Below, in pieces: positions 50,271 through 57,365 of a stretch of DNA of 64,000 bases. Positions within the stretch are counted from its first letter, which is position 1; each line of letters starts with the position of its first letter. A program made the translations under genes and the position numbers. The notes below the pieces were generated by a model that saw only the letters and a list, made by a program, of their open reading frames with translations, was not told the origin of the DNA and did not search any database. The stretch is taken from the NCBI GenBank assembly GCA_039811185.1, contig JBDHYF010000002.1, positions 338,009 to 402,008 on the forward strand, read 5' to 3'. This DNA is from JAEZDR01 sp039811185. Its GTDB lineage: Bacteria > Bacteroidota > Bacteroidia > Chitinophagales > Chitinophagaceae.

Positions 50271-51438
50271 TCTCCTTCAATTTTGATTCCGTGTGTATAT
50301 GCCGTGTAGCCACCGATTTTTTACTCGCATTATGCGATTTGAACAGTGAAACAATCTGGTAAAACATGAAAACCGGAATCTTGTATAAAGCCGAATAAAT
50401 TTCTTTAGATGCTCCGTTCATCATCAATGCAATAAAAAATCCTGCAAGGAAAATCAGATAAGCCACGCCCCAAAGGGCAACCGCAAGCGGCTGTATAAAT
50501 ATGTTGGCCGCCATCATAAAGAGCCCGGCGATCAGAAACATAAAAAGCGGCGGACGCAATAAAATAAAACCGAATAAAAACTGATTGAAACTTCCGTTTT
50601 TCAGGCCTGCCGCAACCAGGCTAAATCCGTAGTGAAAATATTTAAACCACGTATTAATCCATCGGGCACGCTGACTTACGAGCTGCTGTGTTTGCGAAGT
50701 TTTTTCGTCCCATACAACAGCCTGCTCGCTAAAAGCAATCCGGTGTTTACGGCGAACAATTTCATATTGAAGCACCTTGTCAAACCCTGCACCCTGCATG
50801 CGTGCGTTTGCAAGACATTCTTTGTACAAGCTTAGAGTAAACGCCATTCCCGATCCGGCAAGCGTTGCCGACGATCCCAACTCGAACAGCAATGTGCCAT
50901 CATAGTAATGATAGTAGATATCCCGCGCGGCATCCAGTTTGGAGATCACGGTATCGGTGTTTTTTGCTTTACGAACGCCCTGAACCGCCATGTATCCGCG
51001 GTTGAAGAAAGTGTTGAGGTGATGCAGGTAGTCGGATTGCACCAGATTGTCGCTGTCTATGATCGTGATTCGTTCGTGGTTGCGCCGGAAGCGTTCGATG
51101 GCGTAGAAATGACTTTTAATATTTCCCGCAAGGGTTTCTTCGGGCCGCAACAACACCACCTTGTCGTTGTTGAAGTGCAGGTTGCTGATATCACACTTGT
51201 CGGCCACAACGTACACAAGATAGTTGCTGTAGTTCAGCTTTAAAACAGAGTCTACCACAGCCGGCAGCGCGTCGGTTTGTTCGTATGCTGTAATGATAAT
51301 GGCATAATCCGCTTCTGCCGTTTCGCTCTTCGTTTGAGCCTGTTTTCGCACAAAAATTCTGTGCATCAAAAACATGATAAACGGAACCACCAAATGACCA
51401 CCCACCGCAATCTGCAATATGATCCAGGCCGTCATCAT
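50260..51438 (-). CDS. Glycosyltransferase family 2, processive type
   Basis: Membrane GT-A transferase of 392 residues. An N-terminal membrane helix, then DYAIIITAYEQTDALPAVVD, the second Asp in ITIIDSDNLVQSDYL (about residue 123), a GSGMAF motif, and the QRARW near 265 (QxxRW of processive enzymes such as HasA or CesA). Four hydrophobic segments follow (about 285-375). It overlaps the co-polymerase gene upstream by four bases. Because of QxxRW, it may itself build a homopolymer or lipid-linked chain. Confidence 0.9.
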   Translation of the reverse strand: MMTAWIILQIAVGGHLVVPFIMFLMHRIFVRKQAQTKSETAEADYAIIITAYEQTDALPAVVDSVLKLNYSNYLVYVVADKCDISNLHFNNDKVVLLRPEETLAGNIKSHFYAIERFRRNHERITIIDSDNLVQSDYLHHLNTFFNRGYMAVQGVRKAKNTDTVISKLDAARDIYYHYYDGTLLFELGSSATLAGSGMAFTLSLYKECLANARMQGAGFDKVLQYEIVRRKHRIAFSEQAVVWDEKTSQTQQLVSQRARWINTWFKYFHYGFSLVAAGLKNGSFNQFLFGFILLRPPLFMFLIAGLFMMAANIFIQPLAVALWGVAYLIFLAGFFIALMMNGASKEIYSALYKIPVFMFYQIVSLFKSHNASKKSVATRHIHTESKLKENEN

Positions 51439-53576
51439 GCCTGTTTCAGCTTTTCCTTATTAAATATCCATCCGCCAAACCGCGCATCTGAAGGCTTCAA
51501 CGATTGAATGATCGATTTCTCGGGCGTTCCGATTGTATCACCATACTCGAAAACGGCTGTTGTACAATCGGCAAACAGCATCCATTCTTTTGGTTTGTTT
51601 AGCTGATCCAGCGCGGCGGTATCAATGATAATGATATCGAAATTAGACCGGATGGTGGTGAAGAAGTGCCTTAGTGTTTCCTCGTCGGCCACTTCAAATA
51701 AAGAAGTATCCTGCCCCTTATTTCCCAATAAAACAATCGTGTTGTTACGGGCTGCAATTTCTTCCGGACGGCTTATTTTTTCTTCGAGAAAATAGTCGGG
51801 TTTCAGCGAAGTGGAGAGGCTGTTGTTTCCAAAATTTCCATCAATCAGCAAAACCGACTTATGCGCTTGCTCCATTGCTTTGGCCAGATGATAGGACAGA
51901 GTTGATTTGCCTTCCTGATGATGAAGGCTGGTTATGGCAAGAATGTTTTTGCTGCCTTGAAGTTCTTTTTCTGTTTCAAAGCGAATGGCGCGGATGCCCT
52001 GCCTGAATTTTTCATACTCCGGAAGGTTGTTTTTCCAAATGGTGCTGTCGAACCCATTCCCTTTTTGAAGCAGGGGCAATGTGCCAAGGCAGGGAAGCCC
52101 TGTTTTGTGAACAAGCTCGTAGGCAGACTGAATGCTGTTATCGAGATAAAACAACACAAAGAAAACAACGAGACAAAACACAAATGCCACCACACCCGAG
52201 GCCGCCACCAGAATCATTTTTTTAGATGGCTGCGCATCGCCCGGCATCGCCGGATCTAACTGCCGCAGGGCAAGCGAAAACTTCGATTCGAGGTTTGCCT
52301 GATTGTATCTGCGCAGCACTTCCATATATTCTTCACTCGCAATTTTTATATCGTTCTCATACGATTGAATAACGGCTTCGTGCGGAACAAGCAAATCAAA
52401 TTTTCTGTTCAGCCTGTTGATTTCAGTTTCCAGCGATTGAATGCTGTTACGTGCAAGGTCGAGCGAAATTTCTGCATTGAGCCGCTGCTGAACCAGATTT
52501 TCTTTACTCGCCAGCGGGTTGTATAAGTATTTATCGGAGGCGGTATTAATCTGGAGCGAAAGCAAATTCTGGAGCGAGTCAATTTTCGTTTTAATGCCCG
52601 CATCGAAGTTGGATTGAATGTAGTTGAGGTTTGCCCGCTTCAGCTGTTCTTTGGTTGACAGAATTTCGCTGTTAATTTTTGTAAGCGAGCTTTGAAGGTA
52701 ACGGCGGTCTTTGGCATCGAATTTTTCGTCGATCGATTTCAGTGTGCCGGTATAGGCAACTACATCTTTTTGCGTCAGTTCTTTCTTTGTTTCAAAATCG
52801 GCAATTTGCCCATACAGGCTTTTTGCCTGCTCGTAAAGGTTTAAAACACGATTTTCGATTTTGTAGTTTTTTAGCTGCGCCATTTTCCGCTCCATGTTAT
52901 TTTGCTTCTGGCGCAGAAGGCTGTCTAAAAACGTTAAGCCCTTCATCTGGTTCTGACGCTTTACAGAACTGTAGCTGCTGATAAACTCATTACACAATTC
53001 ATTCACCACATAAGCCGACAAGGCCGGATTTTCGGATGTGAACTGAACCTCAATAAAATCGCTGTTGCCCACGCGATAAACCGAGAGCTTTTTCTTTAAT
53101 GACTCTTCATCATATCCCATCGACTCAATGAGTTTGTGGAGTCCGTTCTGGTCGGTGTTCCATAAAAACAAAGGTTCGTAATCGCGCTTTTTTTGTGTGT
53201 ATACTTCTACCGCATGCTTGTAAGCATCGGGGTTAAGGTCTTTTATATTTTTGCTGAATTTTCTGAAGGGCTGTGGTGTGGTAAGATCGTGCAGAATCAG
53301 TTTATAAGAAATCTGATCGATGGTTTTTTTCTGAAGGATGAGCTGGATAAGATTGCTGAATTGCTGATTCACTTTCGACTCCTGTAAAATGGTGGCTTCG
53401 GTAATTTGAACCTGCTGCGTTTCATCTACAATTCCGGTTGCAATTTGCGATGAAGAGATATACTGATCAGGCATGTTGCGCACCAAAAAAAAAGTAACCG
53501 CCACAGCAACCATCGGTAGGGCAATCAGCAAATACTTATTGCGTTTCAGAAGTATGAAATACCTTTTTATATCCAT
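51435..53576 (-). CDS. Polysaccharide co-polymerase with degenerate BY-kinase domain (Wzc/GumC-like)
   Basis: Membrane protein of 713 residues. The N-terminal Wzz domain starts MDIKRYFILLKRNKYLLIAL with a membrane helix at about 16-32, a long periplasmic coiled coil (about 180-420), and a second helix at about 450-475. The C-terminal part (from 544) is a tyrosine-kinase-like P-loop domain: Walker A region HHQEGKST (552-559), Walker B IIIID (648-652). The Walker A' motif is DGNFG (579-583) where kinases have DxDxR, and there is no Tyr-rich tail. It probably controls chain length without being an active kinase. It is joined to the TolC-like gene by a TAATG junction. Confidence 0.88.
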   Translation of the reverse strand: MDIKRYFILLKRNKYLLIALPMVAVAVTFFLVRNMPDQYISSSQIATGIVDETQQVQITEATILQESKVNQQFSNLIQLILQKKTIDQISYKLILHDLTTPQPFRKFSKNIKDLNPDAYKHAVEVYTQKKRDYEPLFLWNTDQNGLHKLIESMGYDEESLKKKLSVYRVGNSDFIEVQFTSENPALSAYVVNELCNEFISSYSSVKRQNQMKGLTFLDSLLRQKQNNMERKMAQLKNYKIENRVLNLYEQAKSLYGQIADFETKKELTQKDVVAYTGTLKSIDEKFDAKDRRYLQSSLTKINSEILSTKEQLKRANLNYIQSNFDAGIKTKIDSLQNLLSLQINTASDKYLYNPLASKENLVQQRLNAEISLDLARNSIQSLETEINRLNRKFDLLVPHEAVIQSYENDIKIASEEYMEVLRRYNQANLESKFSLALRQLDPAMPGDAQPSKKMILVAASGVVAFVFCLVVFFVLFYLDNSIQSAYELVHKTGLPCLGTLPLLQKGNGFDSTIWKNNLPEYEKFRQGIRAIRFETEKELQGSKNILAITSLHHQEGKSTLSYHLAKAMEQAHKSVLLIDGNFGNNSLSTSLKPDYFLEEKISRPEEIAARNNTIVLLGNKGQDTSLFEVADEETLRHFFTTIRSNFDIIIIDTAALDQLNKPKEWMLFADCTTAVFEYGDTIGTPEKSIIQSLKPSDARFGGWIFNKEKLKQA

Positions 53577-54247
53577 TATTTAAATGCTTCTAAGGGTTTG
53601 CCTACCAGTTCTTCCAACGCGGCTTTTGCCACCATCATTTCTCCTTCCGCTGCTATTTTGTTTTGTTTGGCTTCCGAAAGTGCCACGAGCGTTTCGTTGT
53701 ATTCCGAAAACTTTATCTCAGCTTTTTCAAAGCGATATCTCGCATCCTTTACAACGCTTTCCACGTCGAGCACGTTGGACGCCAGCGACTGCAGCACAAC
53801 AACTTTTTGAATGTAGGTAAAATAGCGCTGCTTCACAAGCGACTCTAACTGCAAAAGAAATTCTTCTTTTTCGGTTTTAATAACGGCCAACTCTTCCTTT
53901 GCCTGTTTAATCTGCGTAGGTTTTGTAATAACCGATCCCACGTTTACATTAATGCCTGCCTGATAGCCGCTGAAAATGGGGTTTACCAACGAGGTAGAAT
54001 TGTTGGGACTATATATCAACGAAAGGCTGACAACATCGAACCACGAGAGTTTTGCCTTTTGCACGTTCAGTTCGGAAACGGTGGTTTTATGGTTGTAGAA
54101 ATGAATTTTCGGGTAGTTGGCTTTCGCTGTATCAATCAGCCGGTTCAGGAAAGTGTAGTTAACATCGCCCATCATCGTTTCCTGAGCAGCCGACTGACTG
54201 CGGAACAACAACAGACAACCCATAAGCAGGTAAACGGAAAGCTTCAT
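53576..54247 (-). CDS. Short TolC-like outer membrane protein
   Basis: Protein of 223 residues with a signal peptide (ends QSAAQE). It shows a single long pair of helices of the outer-membrane efflux (OEP/TolC) type: strand-forming VSLSLIYSPNNSTSLVNPIFSGYQ between coiled coils and QLESLVKQRYFTYIQKVVVLQS (about 130-152). Classical TolC has two such repeats in 420 to 490 residues, so this is half-size. It lies where Wza or an OPX protein would be expected and may be the export route, perhaps as a hexamer of halves. That is inference. Confidence 0.75.
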   Translation of the reverse strand: MKLSVYLLMGCLLLFRSQSAAQETMMGDVNYTFLNRLIDTAKANYPKIHFYNHKTTVSELNVQKAKLSWFDVVSLSLIYSPNNSTSLVNPIFSGYQAGINVNVGSVITKPTQIKQAKEELAVIKTEKEEFLLQLESLVKQRYFTYIQKVVVLQSLASNVLDVESVVKDARYRFEKAEIKFSEYNETLVALSEAKQNKIAAEGEMMVAKAALEELVGKPLEAFK

Positions 54248-55333
54248 CTATACTTTTTCTTTGGTAAATAAAGCCGGAAATGTGCCCAAAATTATTTTTA
54301 AATCCAGCCAAAAGGAATGCTTTTGAGCATAGAAATTATCGAGTTTTTTTCTTTCTCTTTCGCTCATATCTTCTTTGCCTCTTTTACTTATCTGCCACAG
54401 TCCGGTAAGCCCTGCCGGAGCTAAAAAGCGCATTGCCCACTCGTTGCTTGTAAGCATTTCTGCTTCGTATAAAGGCAGCGGACGGTTGCCCACAAACGAC
54501 ATATCGCCTTTTAAAATATTAAACAACTGAGGCAGCTCGTCCAAACTTGTATTGCGGATAAAGCCGCCGAATCTGGTGATGCGCGGATCGTTCTTCAGTT
54601 TCACAAATGCCGACTTGCCGGCTTCGTTTTCAGTGTACTGATTCAACTGTTTGGACAGCTCTTTCAGTTGCGCATCGGCATCCTTGCGCATAGAGCGGAA
54701 TTTATAAAAATCGAAAATGTGATAACCTGTTCCCACACGTTTGCTTTTGTACACCACAGGGCCTTTCGATTCGAGGCGGATGATGATGGCAATCACCAAT
54801 AAAATAGGAGAGATGAGCACCAGCACAATGGAGGAAACCACCACATCAAACAGCCGTTTTATAAAAGGAACCTGATACTGAATTTCGGTTGTTTTGGAAA
54901 GATCCTCAATGTTGGGACGGATAAACTTAAACTTTACCAGAAAATGCAACCGCTCGGTGAGATCCTCTATTTTAAACGAAGAGTAGTAGAAGTCGTGCAC
55001 CTTCAGTTGCTTTGCCTTTTGTATCTGATCCGGTGTGGCTTTTTCGGCAATCAGCACCACAATAAGGCCCTTCAGCAAGAGGTTGGATTTTATTTTTTCA
55101 ACCAGAGAAAAAGACGCATCGCCGGTAATTTCGAGCAGAATTACTTCGGGAATTGCAGTAAGAGGAAGCTCTAAAATGTACTGTTCAAATTGCTTTGGAT
55201 CGTGCAGTTCGAAAACAAAAAAATCTTTTCCAAGCGCTGTGGCTATCGTCTTTACATAACTGCTTTCTGTAAGCGCCGCAATTTTTAAGTTTGTATGACC
55301 GGCGGATTGCCAATCAGGCTGTGATGGACTCAT
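54248..55333 (-). CDS. Initiating sugar-phosphate transferase with pseudo-receiver domain
   Basis: Protein of 361 residues. Residues 150-361 are a bacterial sugar transferase (PF02397), a phospho-glycosyltransferase that loads the first sugar on undecaprenyl phosphate: the membrane helix at about 163-185 (SSIVLVLISPILLVIAIIIR), KFRSMRKDA with the catalytic region, LDELPQLFNILKGDMSFVG and LTGLWQIS are diagnostic. Residues 17-145 look like a response-regulator receiver, but the phosphoacceptor Asp is Glu68 (PEVILLEIT) and the conserved Lys-Pro is Ser118-Ser119. It overlaps the receiver gene upstream by 20 bases. Confidence 0.9.
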   Translation of the reverse strand: MSPSQPDWQSAGHTNLKIAALTESSYVKTIATALGKDFFVFELHDPKQFEQYILELPLTAIPEVILLEITGDASFSLVEKIKSNLLLKGLIVVLIAEKATPDQIQKAKQLKVHDFYYSSFKIEDLTERLHFLVKFKFIRPNIEDLSKTTEIQYQVPFIKRLFDVVVSSIVLVLISPILLVIAIIIRLESKGPVVYKSKRVGTGYHIFDFYKFRSMRKDADAQLKELSKQLNQYTENEAGKSAFVKLKNDPRITRFGGFIRNTSLDELPQLFNILKGDMSFVGNRPLPLYEAEMLTSNEWAMRFLAPAGLTGLWQISKRGKEDMSERERKKLDNFYAQKHSFWLDLKIILGTFPALFTKEKV

Positions 55334-55700
55334 ATTGCTCTAAAAGTTGGGCGATGGTTGATTTAAGTTGAGCCGGGTTAAAGGGTTTTTGCAAATAGCC
55401 ATCCACTCTAACCGGTAGTTCGTTTATCACCTGCGCTAAGTTATCGGTTGCAGATAAAACAATCACGGGCGTTGTTTTAAAAAAGCCGCTGATCTTCAGG
55501 TTTTTTACAAACGATGTTCCGTGGATATACGGCATCTCAAGATCGGAAATAATTAAAGCAGGAAAGTTGCCGTCTTCGAGCCAGCTAAACGCTTCTATGC
55601 CATTACTTTTCATGGTAATGCTGTACTCGTCGGCAAGGATAATACTTACAAGTTTAAGAATAGCGATATCATCATCCACTATGAGGATTTGTTTTTTCAT
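55314..55700 (-). CDS. Stand-alone receiver-domain protein
   Basis: Response regulator of 128 residues with no output domain. MKKQILIVDDD gives the acidic residues, Asp53 (LIISDLEMP) the phosphoacceptor, and LSATD and QKPF the Thr/Ser and Lys positions, so it should be phosphorylated. It begins the polysaccharide operon and overlaps the transferase gene. It may regulate by protein contact, for example with the pseudo-receiver of the next protein. I use the ATG at 55700, since seven upstream residues are atypical. Confidence 0.9.
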   Translation of the reverse strand: MKKQILIVDDDIAILKLVSIILADEYSITMKSNGIEAFSWLEDGNFPALIISDLEMPYIHGTSFVKNLKISGFFKTTPVIVLSATDNLAQVINELPVRVDGYLQKPFNPAQLKSTIAQLLEQYESITA

Positions 55701-55886
55701 AATAATTGGCTTTGGAATCAAAGATGCTGAAATATTTGCTTACTTCATCATCATTTTAACCGGCTGCAATTATTTCAAAATGAAAATGGGAGTCGCTAAG
55801 TAGTTTCTTTACCGGCATTTAGCATTTTTTAATTTTCTACATTCGGCAGACAGCGCATTCCTTCCTTTCTTTGCGCACCAATATTT

Positions 55887-56528
55887 ATGGAAAGAAAAGT
55901 TTATGTACAATACGGCTGCGGGCAATGCGCACCTGAAGAGTGGTTAAACTTCGACGTTTCGCCGAGTTTGAGAATGCAAAACCTGCCTGTAATCGGGCCC
56001 CTGATAAAGCATAAGCTCGGTCAGCAGTTTGAAAAAAATGTGCGTCTTGGCGACATTACAAAGGGTTTAAAAGGAATAAAGGAAAACAGTGCCGACGGCG
56101 TTTTTTGCTCGCACGTGCTGGAGCACCTTTCGCTTCATGATTTCAGAACAGCACTAAAAAACACTTATAAAATTTTGAAGCCGGGTGGCCGCTTCCGGTT
56201 GGTAATGCCCGATTTGGAAGTATTGGTGCAAGATTACCTCAACGATAAAAAAGCCGGGGTGGAAGATGCTTCTATCCGGTTTATAAAGCGCACGATACTT
56301 GGTTTGGAAGAAAGACCGCGTGGCTATAAGGAAGTTAGCCGGTACGCATTCGGCTACCTGCGCCACCTCTGGTTGTGGGATGCCGAATCAACCATAAAAG
56401 AACTGCGCGATGCGGGTTTCACTTCTGTACGCCATTGCGAGTTTAACGACTCTGTTGACCCGATGTTCAGGCTGGTAGAGGATAAAAAACGATTCGAACT
56501 CTGCGTAAAGTTGGAGGCAATCAAGTAA
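55887..56528 (+). CDS. SAM-dependent methyltransferase, class I
   Basis: Protein of 213 residues with a Methyltransf_11 fold. The SAM-binding loop reads VQYGCGQCAPEEWLNFDV (about 8-25), with the usual DxGxGxG weakened to YGCGQC, followed by GVFCSHVLEHLSLHDF and LKPGGRFRLVMPDLE. Similar proteins sit in polysaccharide or lipid loci and may methylate sugars. Here it is divergent from the operon's first gene, separated by 186 bp. Confidence 0.83.
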   Translation: MERKVYVQYGCGQCAPEEWLNFDVSPSLRMQNLPVIGPLIKHKLGQQFEKNVRLGDITKGLKGIKENSADGVFCSHVLEHLSLHDFRTALKNTYKILKPGGRFRLVMPDLEVLVQDYLNDKKAGVEDASIRFIKRTILGLEERPRGYKEVSRYAFGYLRHLWLWDAESTIKELRDAGFTSVRHCEFNDSVDPMFRLVEDKKRFELCVKLEAIK

Positions 56529-56559
56529 TTTCGCTTGTCTCTAACCTACCTGCGCAGCT

Positions 56560-57240
56560 ATGACAAACAACCGCATTGCTTCTGAAATTTATTTTGTTGA
56601 AAATTTTAAGCAGAATATCGCACTGATTGATGAAATTTTCGACATTACTGCTTCGAGCTATCTGACAACAACCGACTTACTGGGCCGCGAAATTCAGCAC
56701 AACAAAGACATCTATCTGGTGCGAAACGATGTCGGCCAGCTGTTGTCTTACTTCATGGTAAATTTTGAAACTACCGCCGGCCGCGACGCGTGCTACCTTG
56801 GACTAAGCGCTTGCCGGCAAAGCCATAAAGGACACGGGCTGGTAAAAAGCCTTTATCAAAAACTGGTGGACGACTGCAAACAGAAAGAGGCGGTTAGCGG
56901 CAGTAAAATCTTACTCTGGTGGACCACCGCCACACCCGTGGTTTATTACTGGTTCAACAAACACATTTCGGGTGTACAGCCGGATATGGACGGCAGCTAT
57001 TCCGCCGACGGTGCTGCGCTGATAAAGCGCATTATAAACGAGAAGTACCCCGGCACTGCAACCGATGCAAATCATCCCTTCATTTTACGCGGCGCAGCGG
57101 TAAACACACATTATACACCCGACGAGGTAGCACGGTTAAAAGAGATTGCCCAATCACTCGAATTCGATGTGTTTGAAAAATTTAATGTTGTTGAGTCGGC
57201 CGGCGACCGTTTTCTGATGTTTGGCTACACGCCTGATTAA
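56560..57240 (+). CDS. Uncharacterised GNAT-like protein
   Basis: Protein of 226 residues that I cannot place firmly. There is a weak GNAT pattern: SYFMVNFETT, then ACRQSHKGHGLVKSLYQKLVDD (about residues 84-105), where QSHKGHGLV is close to the acetyl-CoA loop Q/RxxGxG/A, and WWTTATPVVYYWFNKH further on. The C-terminal third is unlike GNAT proteins. It follows the methyltransferase gene by 31 bp and is likely in the same transcript. Confidence 0.5.
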   Translation: MTNNRIASEIYFVENFKQNIALIDEIFDITASSYLTTTDLLGREIQHNKDIYLVRNDVGQLLSYFMVNFETTAGRDACYLGLSACRQSHKGHGLVKSLYQKLVDDCKQKEAVSGSKILLWWTTATPVVYYWFNKHISGVQPDMDGSYSADGAALIKRIINEKYPGTATDANHPFILRGAAVNTHYTPDEVARLKEIAQSLEFDVFEKFNVVESAGDRFLMFGYTPD

Positions 57241-57257
57241 ACACTTCGTTAATGTGA

Positions 57258-57275
57258 GCGGTTTTTCCGCCTTTT
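57258..57275 (+). terminator. Weak terminator-like hairpin
   Basis: GCGG (57258-57261), loop TTTTT, CCGC (57267-57270) followed by CTTTTT, 18 bases after the GNAT-like stop. The stem is only 4 bp. Confidence 0.35.
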
Positions 57276-57365
57276 TCCTGAAAGCGTAAACCGTTTTTCC
57301 CTTTTGAGCGGCCTTAACTTTTTATTCTGCGGTTGTTTTGCAGCAGTTTTTAAAATTGGATAAGA

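Noticed and set aside
56486..56500. GATTCGAAC, like a tRNA T arm on the minus strand
   Set aside because: It lies inside the methyltransferase gene and no other cloverleaf arm pairs around it.
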